This document shows positions 23,755 to 34,362 of a DNA stretch of 64,000 nucleotides, piece after piece (position 1 is the stretch's first letter; the number at the start of each line of letters is the position of its first letter). The position numbers and the translations under genes are program-made. The stretch is from Neoscytalidium dimidiatum (Eukaryota > Ascomycota > Dothideomycetes > Botryosphaeriales > Botryosphaeriaceae). The stretch spans positions 2,542,001-2,606,000 of the forward strand of contig CM074705.1 in NCBI GenBank assembly GCA_037367355.1, written 5' to 3'. The notes beneath the pieces are model-generated. The model did no database searches, was not told the DNA's origin, and saw only the letters and a list, made by a program, of their open reading frames with translations.

Positions 23755-24621
23755 TCACAGCCGGCTATCCGTCCACTTCGGCTGCCTTTTCTCCGCAAAC
23801 GCCCTGATTCCCTCCCTTAGATTCTCCCCGCTGTTCAGCCTCGCCTCCCAGATCTCCTTGATTATCCGCGTCGCATTCTCCGCGCTGCTCTCCTCCCACC
23901 CAGACACCACGCCCGCCCTGCTGATGATAATGCTGTCCGGGCTCTTGCTCGAGATCGCCTGCGCAAACTCCAACGCCCTCCTCACCACCGGCCTGTCCAT
24001 GACCTCGACCTCCGGACCCGCATCCTCCGTGATCTCGTTCACAAACCCCCACTCCCTCCCCTCCCGCGCGCTGAGCCGCCTCGCCGTCAGCGCCATCTCC
24101 ATCGCGCGCTGCCGGCCCACCGTGCGCGCCAGCCGCGGCAAGCTGCCCTCCATGGCGACGACGCCGCGGTCCGCCTCGGGCAGGCTGAACACGGCGCCGC
24201 TCGCCGCGACCACGAGGTCCAGGTTCGCCACGATCTCCATGCCGCCGCCGAACGCCAGCCCGTTGACGGCGCCCACGACGGGCTTCTTGCCGTGCCGCCG
24301 GCTCAGCGCCCCGAACCCGCTGGGCGGGGACGCGGGCGCCGCGTCGAACTCGCCGCGCGCCCGCCGCTCGTTGCGCGCGTTCCACTCCTTCAGGTCCGCG
24401 CCCGCGCAGAACGCCCGCCCCGCCCCCGTCACCACCGCGCACCGCAGCTTCGGCTCGCTGTCGTACCAGCTGAAGAGCGCGTCCAGCTCGTGGTTGCCGC
24501 CGCTGGGGATGCAGTTGAGGGACGACGGCCGGTTGAAGGTGACGAGGAGGATTGACGGCGTGGGGAAGGAGATGAGGGCGAAGGACTGGGGTGGTGGCGG
24601 CGTGGTGTAGGTGGTGCTCAT
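23755..24621 (-). CDS. sidH: enoyl-CoA hydratase/isomerase, SidH-like, PTS1 SRL
   Basis: A single exon of 288 residues. The ATG at 24621 (MSTTYTTP) is preferred to an in-frame one 24 bases upstream. Crotonase-fold blocks are clear: TGAGRAFCAGADLKEW (oxyanion-hole loop), PVVGAVNGLAFGGGMEIV and FSLPEADRGVVAMEGSLPRLARTVG. SidH dehydrates mevalonyl-CoA to anhydromevalonyl-CoA, the acyl donor for SidF. The C-terminus is SRL, an accepted PTS1 variant, in line with the peroxisomal location of Aspergillus SidH. It sits between the ABC pump and the MFS carrier and is divergent from the latter. Another peroxisomal hydratase is possible in principle, but the neighbours make SidH the best reading. Confidence 0.87.
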   Translation of the reverse strand: MSTTYTTPPPPQSFALISFPTPSILLVTFNRPSSLNCIPSGGNHELDALFSWYDSEPKLRCAVVTGAGRAFCAGADLKEWNARNERRARGEFDAAPASPPSGFGALSRRHGKKPVVGAVNGLAFGGGMEIVANLDLVVAASGAVFSLPEADRGVVAMEGSLPRLARTVGRQRAMEMALTARRLSAREGREWGFVNEITEDAGPEVEVMDRPVVRRALEFAQAISSKSPDSIIISRAGVVSGWEESSAENATRIIKEIWEARLNSGENLREGIRAFAEKRQPKWTDSRL

Positions 24622-25408
24622 TTTCTGTCTTCTTCTTTTTTTCAAAAAAAAAAAAAAAGAAAAGTTGGAGAGACAAAGTATGGGTCAAGTGATTACGGAC
24701 GAGGTTGGCAATAAGAGAGGAGATGTGGTGAAATGGTAGATTGTTGGTATACTGAGAGGTTCTGCGGGTATAGGTCACTGCGGTGAATATGTAGAGCACG
24801 TAGTCTGACACGTAGGCGTAGTCAGCCGTGGAACATGACAGGCCAGAGGTAGTTTGCTTAAGCCGTGTACCAAGCTCCCTTCGAAGCTCTGGGCGGAGAA
24901 TCATGACGGGGCGACAGGCCGGCAGCGTGCAGGGAGCAGGACTCATTCTCTGCAAGGTCGAGCCGATCCCAGACCGACATCGGCAATGCATGGAAACACC
25001 CGGGGAGGAGGCGTTCTGGAGGCTGTGGAAAAGGCCGAGGTCAACAATCTAATCTGATCCGTGTGATCGAAGCACCTACTGCTCGTCTGGGAATGGTATC
25101 CCGAGGCCCCCCGGCGGAACAGCCGCTCCAGTATCGAGCCGGCATGAACTATTGGCAAGAAGAAAATCAAAAGGAAAAATTGAGCGGGGCTGGCTGCCAA
25201 AACTCGCGTCTGGCGGCGTGGACGCCACATCAGCGGACCTGAACTTCGCGGCCCGCAAGCCTTGGCTGGTCGGGCTCGCCTATGCCGGTCACCTTCATGC
25301 ACTGGAGAACTCCGATCTCTCGACCAGCGTCGGCAGTACAACTACAAGCCAGTCCGTCTCTTCGCGTCACCTTGGTGGCTGCTTCACCTTGCCAAGTCCG
25401 TCTCCAAC
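24622..25408. other. divergent sidH-MFS promoter region
   Basis: Contains a 15-base poly-A tract just upstream of the sidH start (24644-24658) and one weak GATA element (ATCTGATCC at 25052-25060). No gene seen. Confidence 0.5.
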
Positions 25409-27412
25409 ATGCGCGCCAACATCTTCAAGCGCGGCCCCACTGCTACCGTCACCGAGGGCAGCGTCGAGGGCACGCCCGAGGCCACCAGCCAGAACGCATC
25501 CGAAGATGTCGAACTTGCTCCAACCGGAAATCCATCTTCGGTCGATGGCGAGAAGCCCGATACGACTGCACAGGGAGGTGTGAAGCAGATCGAGGCCATC
25601 ACTCTGACCTGGACGAGGACTCATGTGGTCATTGCCTACGCCTGGTGAGAGAATTTCATTCATTGAACAAATAAACATGCAGGTTGCTAAGACTGAGGGA
25701 CAGCATGTTCCTGCTTTACTTTACCAACGCCTTCCAGTCATCTATTACCTCGAACTTGTCTGCCTACATCACCAGTGGATTCGAGTCGCACTCGCTCATT
25801 CCTGTCATATCCATTGTTTCCAATGTCATGAGCGGTGCTGCTTATCTTCCAGTCGCTAAAATCTTGGACGTCTGGGGCCGTCCCCTTGGTTTTTCATTCA
25901 TGGCCATCATCTCGACTCTGGGCTTGATCCTATCTGCCACTTGTCATGATATCGAGACCTACTGTGCAGCCCAGGTACGATCTTTTTTTGTTCCTGGATT
26001 AACCTTGGCTGGACTAGCACTAACAAGTCTTCAGGTCTTCTACTCCGTCGGTTTCACTGGCATGATCTACTCCGTCGACGTCATCACCGCCGATACGTCG
26101 TCCATGAAAGACCGAGGTCTGGCCTTTGCCTTTACATCGTCTCCGTACATCATCACCGCATTCGCTGGTCCTAAAGCTGCAGAAAACTTCTACGAATCCA
26201 ATTGGCGCTGGGCCTACGGCTGCTGGGCCATTGTTCTGCCTGCTGTCGCTCTACCGCTCTTCATTGTACTGTTCACCAACCAGCAGAAGGCCAAGCGCAA
26301 TGGGCTCTTGGTCAAGGAGGAGAGCGGAAGGACTTGGTTGCAGAGCCTTTGGTACTACACCGTCGAGTTTGACTGTGAGTATTATCCGAGAAGCCCGGTC
26401 ATCCAGCGCGTTAATTCAGTCGATAGTGCTCGGTGTCATCCTCATTGCCGCTGGTCTCGTCCTTTTCCTCCTTCCATTCTCCATCGCCGAATCTGCTGCT
26501 CAAGAGTGGAGATCGGCCCACATCATTGTCATGCTGGTCATCGGGGTTGCGTGTCTCATCGCTTTCGCGGTCTTTGAGCGCTGGTATGCGCCGAAGCCGT
26601 TTATTCCGTACCATCTGCTCTTGTCTCGCAACGTGATGGGAGCCTGCCTGATCGATGCCACGTACCAAGTCGCTTACTACTGCTGGAACAGCTACTTCAC
26701 CTCGTAAGCGCACTGATCTTTTCAAACCCAATGCTCTGCGGCTGACACTCTCCTCAGCTACCTCCAGGTCGTTTACAACCAGAGTCTCTCTACAGCCGGT
26801 TACATCAGCGGCATCTTTGACGTCGTGTCCGGCGTCTGGCTGCTGTGCGTTGGCTTCCTGATCCGATGGACGGGCTACTACCGATGGCTGCTCCAGATCA
26901 GTATCCCGCTGTACATCCTCTTCGTCGGCCTGCTCATCTACTTCCGTACGCCAGACACGGGCATCGGCCTGATCGTCATGTGCGAGATCTTCATCGCGCT
27001 GGCCGGCGGCACAATGATCATCGGCCAGCAGGTCGCGCTGATGGCCGTCGCCGCGCACAACGAGGTCGCCGCCGTCCTCGCCATCCTCGGCCTCTTCGGC
27101 TACATGGGCGGCGCCGTCGGCAACTCCATCTCCGGCGCCATCTGGACCAACACGCTGCCCGAAGCCCTGCAGAAGTACCTCCCGGACGACGTCAAGGACC
27201 AGTGGGAAACCATCTACGACGATCTGACCGTGCAGCTGAGCTACCCCATGGGCAGCGCTACCAGAGACGCCATCATCAAGGCTTATGCGCTGGCGCAGCA
27301 GAGGATGTTGATTGCTGGCACCGCCATCATGGCGCTGGCTCTGATCTGGGTGTTCATGCTCAAGAATATAAAGGTCTCTGATATTGCTCAAGTCAAGGGT
27401 CTGCTATTCTGA
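25409..27412 (+). CDS. MFS siderophore-iron transporter, MirB/MirD-like
   Basis: Exons 25409-25644, 25683-25974, 26035-26374, 26427-26703 and 26758-27412 give about 599 residues. After an 80-residue hydrophilic N-terminus come some 14 membrane segments. Siderophore-transporter features include the segment after the first helix (YFTNAFQSSITSNLSAY), the VGFTGMIYSVDVITADTSSM block, EFD followed by a long hydrophobic stretch (ILIAAGLVLFLLPFSIAE) and the late YLQVVYNQSLSTAGYISGIF region. Homologues import Fe(III)-siderophores at the plasma membrane by proton symport. It lies inside the cluster next to sidH. The 60-base second intron is in frame without a stop, but splice signals and the family alignment favour removing it. 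The exact ligand is unknown. Confidence 0.88.
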
Positions 27413-28620
27413 GGAAAGCATCCAAGTCGATCATCATACTTTGGCGGGAATTTGGCTGTTTTATATAACGTGGGAAGTGGTAATGAGATCGCTGTGTACC
27501 CATGTCGAGTTTGGTAGTGTTGCTACCGCATGAATGAAGAAATAAAAAAGGGCCTAAAAGTAGAGAAATTTGTTATTGAATTCTATAGCATGGGGACAAA
27601 CACTATTCATAGCATGGTTTTTGATTCGAAAGTTGAAGTTCCTGAAATGAAGCAGTGCGAGGTGTTTTGCATGTATTGACAATAAATTGAGTTGAAAAGA
27701 CTATCATTCTTTTGTCCTCGTATCGGCTGTGTCAAGTCGCGGTGAGTTGTGCGAGTACACTTTGAAGGAGTCTGCTGCAGTTGTTTCGCTAGAGAAAACG
27801 GTCACAAGTGCCTAGCAGAGGGTCCATGAAGATGCCTCGGAAACCGCACAGCGATGTGAGATCATAAGGTGAAATTTTCGATGCAAACGGCGCATCTGCC
27901 TAAAGGTGTCGCATCCGATGGATAGATCCGTTGATAAAGTCAAATCAAAACAAAAGCAAGACGCTCAATGTGCCCCGGATTTTGCCGTGGAAGGGCTGAC
28001 GTGCAGAAATGCCGTCGCCCTTTACGTATTAGGTATGCTAATACTGCATGCGCCTAACACGGTGATTTGTTGCGTTGATCCATTCGCCATGATTCGATGC
28101 ATGTGTGTGGGGCGGTGGGTACGCTGCGCACGGGGCGAGCTGAAATACAGAGCGCCAAAGGATGGACCGCACTGCAACTACGGGCATGCGAGAAGGGCAC
28201 TAAACTTTGATGCCCGTCAGTCTCGGGATGATGGCGCTTCCCCGGCAGCAAACGAAAGAAGACCTGAACGAGTCTCGAACGCACGCCGCAGTGCCTCCGC
28301 TTGCGCTCATTTCCCCCGCTGTCTGCCGAAACACGGAGAATTATCTGATTTAATCATCGGACTGATGGAGATGGATGCACAGGATCAGAGCGAAGGCAGA
28401 ATTCTGCGTGCTTGTGACAAGGATTCTGATAAGGCGTCACGCCAGACACGGCGATCCGCCTAACGCGTAAGCTCTAAGTCGGAGCTTGTTCCAGGCTAAG
28501 CTTCGCCATTCGTGCCAGCTTCGGGACCACTCAGCCCAGGACCTGATAGAAAGCTATACTCACAATTATCATCCGCTGGTCACCTCTGCATGCTCCCTAC
28601 TCCTCAGATATTCATACCAA
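27413..28620. other. upstream region of second acyltransferase, no gene seen
   Basis: A 1.2 kb spacer between two genes on the plus strand. It has one exact SreA-type site (28341) and a one-mismatch site TTCTGATAA (28424-28432). The 185-codon ORF at 27906-28463 resembles nothing and probably is not a gene. Confidence 0.6.
28341..28349 (-). promoter_or_regulatory. SreA/GATA-factor site ATCAGATAA
   Basis: Reads TTATCTGAT on the plus strand, 272 bases upstream of the second acyltransferase start; a one-mismatch copy follows at 28424-28432. Confidence 0.75.
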
Positions 28621-29880
28621 ATGACACAATCTCCGTCGCGAGAGACATTACCAATGCAACTCAAGCTACCCCAGCCATGGTCCACCAATTACACCATCCA
28701 GGTTGGATGTTTCGATGAAGGACTCAGGCAATTCCAGATCAGACTGTCCGCAACAGCACCACAGGCGAACGACGAGCAACTTCAGAAGGATGACTTATTC
28801 TGGACAGAGCTGAGCCCCAGCTCGGACGGAAGCGAATCCACAGATTCTACAAAGTTCTGGAACCAGCAGGAAACCACACCAACGTCTAAACTGTTCTGGA
28901 CGAAGACCCGCCCCTCTATAGGCCAAGTATGGCTGGCAGCTTATGGCTTGATCACACTGTATCCGACGACGGACAGTTTCAAGATTAGTCTTCATGGCGA
29001 GAAGGCACATGAGGTCGGCAATGGATTATGCAAAGTCGGTTTGTTGGTTCGAACACCATCCACAACGAATCAGACGGACTACTTTCTTTTTCGAGGCTCC
29101 TTCTGGCAAGGTGCTGGTTCTCCCTTTGGTGCGCGGCCAGTTTGGCTGGCCGAGCCAACTCAAAGTGCCTGGGAATTTCCACCAGTTCCTTTATACAACG
29201 CTCAGATCACAGATCGAGGGCAGGATAGCGTCCAGACGGTCGTCCGTCAACCAAAGCCGGAGCCTGGGACTGTCGTCTACAGCCGTTACGTACCGCATGC
29301 CACAAGCCAGGTCTCGTTGCAAGTCTTAGAGCACCAGAACAAGGATCACATCAACCTTTTCCATACCTGGAATAGGCATGGTACTTATAATCACCACTAT
29401 GAGTATCTCCAAGCTATTTATAGAGATCCCAACACCATACCAGTTCTGGTCAAGCAAGGCGATAATTTCCTGGCTTACTTTGAAATCTACTGGGTGAAGG
29501 ACCGCGTCGAAGACCAGATTGGCGTGCACTTTGAGGCAGAGCCCTTCGACCGCGGCTGCAACGTTCTTTTCCCGGAGGCTTCCTTGGAGGACACCCGCAC
29601 GGTCAACACTCTTTGGAGTAGCCTCGTGCACTACCTCTTTCTGGACGAGCCGAGGACGATGAATGTGTTTGGCACTCCGAAGTATGTGAACTCGATGCTG
29701 GTTGGCTACGAGGCAGATTTTCCGTTCAGTGTGACAAGACGCGTCGATTCTCCGACCACCGGAGAGGCTTTGGCTGTGTGTTCAAGGGAAATGTTCTTCC
29801 AAATTTGTCCATTTGCTTATCAGGGGGAGGTCTCCACTGTGGCAAGTGAGAGCAAGGAGATGCTAGCGAAACTTTAAGGG
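28621..29880 (+). CDS. second SidF-like N5-hydroxyornithine acyltransferase, C-terminal AKL
   Basis: A single exon of 419 residues. I take ATG 28621 (MTQSPSRETL) because the 135 bases before it in frame contain no upstream ATG and do not match the family. It is a paralogue of the gene at 16751: GTVVYSRYVPHATSQVSLQ, FLAYFEIYWVKDR, HFEAEPFDRGCNVLFPEA and SLVHYLFLDEPRTMNVFGTP align with the same blocks. The C-terminus AKL is a PTS1 variant. Sequence divergence from the first copy is large, so this is an old duplication or a different acyl specificity (for example acetyl rather than anhydromevalonyl). It is placed at the right border of the siderophore cluster with its own SreA-type site. The function is secure at family level; the acyl donor is inferred. 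Confidence 0.85.
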
Positions 29881-30113
29881 GAAAATACATCTGCTGTACA
29901 CTGTTTTTACGACTCTATATCAAATATCTTGGTAGTTTTATTTCCTTGCAAGTAGCAGATAAACCTCAATAAAAAAATAGAAGCCTCGTGACGCGTGTGA
30001 AATGTTAAATAAAGACGCAGAAAACACCAAGCGCATTGATCATTCTCCGTTCAGAACAAAGACCGCACCCACGCTTGAGATAACCCCGACCTAACAGCGA
30101 ACGTAGTAACTAT

Positions 30114-31780
30114 CTAATTGAAAAGAAAGAAAAGATAGAGCGCGACTGTAAAAACTGCAAGCGCAATCCGCAGCTCACGCATTCCTAATTGCTTGATTTC
30201 CTTTCCGCCTTTGCTATTTTCATCCTCTTTAATCTCGTCCTTCCATGGAAGCGTTGCCGATCTTGGCTTTAAGAGCGGAAGGAAGTCGAATTTAGGTGCT
30301 CCGCGGCACAACTCTGCAAGTTGATCGGCAAAGACAGAAAAACCTAACAGCGGCACGGCATAGAGCATTGTGATTCGTTTCACAATGCCGTCGCACGCTT
30401 GCAGTCGAGCCATGTAGTATGAAGCTTCGAATGCCTCTTTCATCCGAGGCATTCGTTCCTCCTGGTAACGCTGGAAAAGCTTGGTGATGGCGGTTGATGA
30501 CGGCTTCTCTCCCGGTCCCAGGTTGTTCATCAACTTATTGAGCTCGTTCATGATAATGGCCACGTCTTCGAGAGCTGAATTCGCCCCGAGAGCGTAGTTG
30601 GGGGTGACCTCAAGCAACGAGTGTCAGTTGGGTGTCTCCAAGTAATTCCTGGACACCTACCTTGTGAACAGCATCACCCACTAAGCAGATTCGTCCGAAA
30701 TGCCAATGTTCAAATACGCCTTCTTCCAGTGAGATCAGGTGACCGCGTATGCGATTCTTCCAAATCTCTCCGAACACCTTTCCAAGCAACGTTAGGTTTT
30801 GGCTGTAGGATCCAAGAGATGGAATATCTTACCAAGGAGTCGGACACGGGGTGGTGGGCAATAGAAGCTGCGGCCCTTTCCGCGTCCTCCGCGGTGAACT
30901 TTGGAACATGCGGCCAGGTCCTTGGCTGGGGGAGCTTGAAGTGAGCAAAGAAATACGTCTGATCCGGCTGCGTGTTGAAGAGGAAAGATAAGCGGTCATC
31001 GTGGACCCAGGTCATATCCTGGATACCGAGCCCAGGAATAGTCTTGGACACGCCAACGAGCGCGGTGTAGGTTGTCTTCAGTGCTATCAAGTCATCAGCG
31101 TTGCTGCCTGGAAAGGACTAGACGAGCCAACTGACATGTTTTCTCTTTTGCCGTAATGTAGTTAGGGATCTTTTTGTTTGCATTCGCCCACATGAGCTCT
31201 CTCACTGTGCTGTGGACACCATCGCAGCCAAGAAGAATGTCACCTCTTTCAACAGTGCCATCCGTGAGCTCCACGACGACTTCATCCCCTGTATCCGTGA
31301 CATTGGAGACCCGTTTTCCCGTAACTATCTTCGACTTATCTGGTAGTTTGTCATAGATAATTTGCAAGAACTTGCGGCGCTCGAAAGTTGTGCACTTGTA
31401 GCCATTTCTGCGACAGTCAGGTACTGCAAGAATGTAACACTCATAGTCATGCACAACACTCACCTTTCTTCCATCATATCAAAAAAGGTACCTTCGGCGA
31501 AGGAGCGTCCATCCTTTCCCCTAACAACCATGTTTTTGAGAGGAAGGCAAGCATCTTCAAGGGCGTCCAGGCAGCCGATTTGCTCGAGTATTCTCGATCC
31601 ATGAGCCCATAATGAGATGCTGGCTCCCCAAGGGGGGGCAACGACGCCTTTCTCGAGGACAATATGGTCGATGTTCAGCCGCTGGAGTGCATGCGAGAAG
31701 GCGATACCAGTGACGCCTCCTCCCGCGATAATGATTCGAAACGGCCTCGCAGCCGTTGCATGAGTATCCACAGAAGCCAT
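30114..31780 (-). CDS. FAD-dependent monooxygenase (epoxidase type) with C-terminal membrane anchor
   Basis: Five exons, 31780-31464, 31407-31136, 31083-30833, 30777-30661 and 30608-30114, give 483 residues. The FAD-binding GxGxxG-type motif is IIIAGGGVTGIAFSHALQRL, GDILLGCDGVHS is the DG motif, and GRICLVGDAVHKVTPNYAL is the GD motif of group A flavoprotein monooxygenases. The last 20 residues (LRIALAVFTVALYLFFLFN) form a transmembrane helix. This layout is that of PaxM-like epoxidases and related enzymes that epoxidise polyene or prenyl chains in fungal pathways. It is divergent from the acyltransferase gene across a promoter with the shared CGG element, and is taken as a tailoring enzyme of the PKS at 43540. 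A short exon 4 was placed using the FGEIWKNRIRGHLISLEEG block. Confidence 0.87.
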
Positions 31781-32144
31781 AGCTTTGAATGCTGCTGATG
31801 TGCTGTAGCCGATCATCCCTGGGCCACTTGGTACATTTATTCACACATAGGATGGGTTATTGGAGCGGTAGCGACCAGGGTGCGAATCCTTCAGGATGGT
31901 GGAGACGGCGGACACGGACGGGGCATGAACCGGAAGTGGCGTCTTACTCAGACGATCCCGACGGAGTCGGACTCCGATCCGCGCATCAGCTGGTCGGTCC
32001 AACCTCCGTACCTGCAGCTCCGGGCTACTGGTGGTAGGTTGAAGCAAAATATTAAGATAAAATCATATGAAATTAAATCTCCGTACGGTATATACGATTG
32101 ACTGCCACCATCCTTGAGCTTCAGTTCTGCACGCGAAAATAAAA
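31781..32144. promoter_or_regulatory. bidirectional promoter, FMO and acyltransferase
   Basis: A 364-base shared upstream region. It contains the near-perfect palindrome at 31962-31976 and a cluster of CGGA repeats at 31900-31920, followed by an AT-rich stretch before the plus-strand start. Confidence 0.7.
31962..31976. promoter_or_regulatory. CGG-type palindrome shared with other cluster promoters
   Basis: Reads CGGAGTCGGACTCCG: seven-base arms CGGAGTC/GACTCCG around one central base. A related half element CGGACACGGAC lies at 31909-31919. See the motif finding. Confidence 0.6.
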
Positions 32145-33557
32145 ATGCCTTCATCGTTGTCTACGGAATCTCCTTCTTCGGACCCATCTCTACAATGGGT
32201 CCAAGTCAGTCCCGGTCGGTATGAACGCGCAATCGACGACATGGAGCAGTTTTACCTACTCCAAGAATCTCTTGGAGCAGGTCAGAGTGGAGCTCAGAAC
32301 TGGATGGTCAGTGCCGGGATCAAATTGGAAGGCAACCTACCCAACTTTGCTGAGGATGCGAAACGAGCGTGGACAACTCTTCGCTACCGCTACCCCGCAA
32401 TTGCTGCCAAGTTCGAAGGGACTCGCTGCGTCTATAATGTTGCAGACCATGCAGAACTTCAAAGCTGGCTAGAGGAAACCTTTATCGTGCACAAGGATAC
32501 ATCAAACACATCCCGTGAGCTCTATTCGACAACACCCCGGCTCATCCGCCGCGTGGTTCTCCACATCCTTCCACAAACACAAGAGATCCTTATCCAAGCT
32601 CCGCATACACATCTGGACGGCCGCGGCTTCACCGTCCTTGTAAACAACCTTCTCGACGCCATGGTTTCTCCGGAAGAAGCCACGTTCGGCGCCGAGGCCG
32701 AGCGGCTCCTCCCGCCCTTGACGCTTGTGGCCAACATTCCTCCATGCTCCCCGGAGCAGCGCTCGAAGTGGCACGAAACCACCCAGGCCTGGCTAGATGC
32801 CATGCCAACCGTCCAGCTCCGGACTTCCACCGCTGATGCACCCTCAAACACTGCAATGCAGTACATGCAGCTTAGCGCGGACGAAACCCAGCAAATCCTT
32901 GCCGCCGCGAAGCAGTACAAGCTCTCCATGGGAGGCGTGGGCCAGGCAGCTGTCAGCCGGGCCGCGCGTGCTCACGGCGGCTGCCACGACGTCTCTTCCG
33001 TCGCCACCATCGCGCTCTACGACGCTCGCGAGTACGCGTCCAACGAGTCGGACGTTCCGCTGCTGGGCCCGCACACGGTCGCGAATCCCATCCTCGTCCC
33101 CCTCGGCTCCACCTTCGTCGACACGGCGCGGAACTCCCAGGAAGCGTTCGTCGCCGGGAAGAAGGATGACTGGGCGCTGAAGATGAGCGGCGTCTACGCC
33201 CGCGAGTTTCCGCTCCGGCTGATGGCGCCCCCGCCTCCGGGCAAGGCGCCGCCGGCGCCGTCGAACGCGCACCTGACCAGCCTGGGCCGCTTGGATGCCT
33301 TTCTGCAGTCGGAGCTGGCTAATGGCGTGCGCGTGGCCGATCCGTGGCTGGTGCTGGACTTGGCTACGCCGGATGTGCTTGTGGCGACCTGGTCTTATGG
33401 CGGGCGTTTGACGTTTGAGCTTGGGTACAACGAGGCATTCCACGATGACGAGAGTATGCGGGAGTACCTTGGTCTCATCTCAAACCAACTGAGTGATGGA
33501 TTGGGTGTGGAATTGAGCCCGTCCTTTATCAAACCCGGAGAGCAGAGGCGGAAGTGA
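32145..33557 (+). CDS. condensation-fold acyltransferase (BAHD/trichothecene acetyltransferase-like)
   Basis: A single exon of 470 residues. The motif HTHLDGRG (HxxxDG) at about residue 150 is the catalytic motif of the chloramphenicol-acetyltransferase/condensation superfamily. The second half carries an extended domain ending with the ATWSYGGRLTFELGYN strand typical of stand-alone fungal acyltransferases. Such enzymes esterify a hydroxyl of a finished scaffold with an acyl-CoA, or join a PKS product to another molecule. It is divergent from the FAD monooxygenase under a common CGG-type element, which argues for the PKS pathway rather than the siderophore one. The acyl donor and acceptor are unknown. 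No signal peptide. Confidence 0.8.
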   Translation: MPSSLSTESPSSDPSLQWVQVSPGRYERAIDDMEQFYLLQESLGAGQSGAQNWMVSAGIKLEGNLPNFAEDAKRAWTTLRYRYPAIAAKFEGTRCVYNVADHAELQSWLEETFIVHKDTSNTSRELYSTTPRLIRRVVLHILPQTQEILIQAPHTHLDGRGFTVLVNNLLDAMVSPEEATFGAEAERLLPPLTLVANIPPCSPEQRSKWHETTQAWLDAMPTVQLRTSTADAPSNTAMQYMQLSADETQQILAAAKQYKLSMGGVGQAAVSRAARAHGGCHDVSSVATIALYDAREYASNESDVPLLGPHTVANPILVPLGSTFVDTARNSQEAFVAGKKDDWALKMSGVYAREFPLRLMAPPPPGKAPPAPSNAHLTSLGRLDAFLQSELANGVRVADPWLVLDLATPDVLVATWSYGGRLTFELGYNEAFHDDESMREYLGLISNQLSDGLGVELSPSFIKPGEQRRK

Positions 33558-34362
33558 GATTTCATTGGTAGATGTATTTCATTGTGGGACCACTTGCATT
33601 TAGGCTATCAGAATATTATCTCTCATTCTTGGCCTCATACCTGTGCGTATCGGCAGCGATTCGGTCTTTGTCCCATGTCTCCCTAGTTGCTGCCTGTGGT
33701 CGGCGGGAAGCTCGATATGGGTTGATTTTGCGCCGTAAGCACATAACAACACATAAGAAAAAAAAAAAGAAAGAAAATAATAAGTATAGAGCTTTTCATA
33801 CTTATGTTGATCATTGCGCTTTCTTTTTCTTTTCCTTCTTTTTGATGAACATTCGAGCTGCTTCAAAAACCAGTGATCAGATGATTTTCGAGCGGCCTGA
33901 TCTTACATTGTGTCGGTCTGGCTGAAGTGGAGAGTTGGGAGCTGAGAGGAGCCGATTAGATAGATTGGTTTTGAGGTTTACGTATAGAGCCGAGCTTTGT
34001 TCACTCTCATTCTGAAAGAGCTTTCTTAATATAAATAAGTGCTTTGCTTTTTTATACGCATTGTGATTTTAGTTCTTTTTACTCATATGTTATATGGCAC
34101 GCCAGAGATCACATGAAGCTTTTAATTTTGGAAAATTCCTGTCTATACCCCACAATCTCAACCATACGCCAAAGAAAGATCGGACATTTCCCATTAAACT
34201 GCTCATAACGGTAACGTTGCGTTCGCAATGTGTCATTCGACACGGTACAATAAACCAACTCTTCCAAGCCGCAGTCACATAAATCTTGTAACAATTTTTA
34301 GGCCGAATCCGAACTACCGGCACATATTTCGGACAGATAAAGGAGGGATGTGTCAGGTCTAA
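33558..34362. other. intergenic, AT-rich, no gene seen
   Basis: Spacer between convergent genes, with A- and T-runs near 33757-33845. No ORF with family resemblance and no RNA gene recognised. Confidence 0.5.

Noticed and set aside
26411..27391. 326-codon minus-strand ORF
   Set aside because: Antisense to the last MFS exons; charged low-complexity product without motifs.
27906..28463. 185-codon plus-strand ORF upstream of the second acyltransferase
   Set aside because: No motif, overlaps the promoter with SreA-type sites, and its composition is unlike neighbouring coding sequence.
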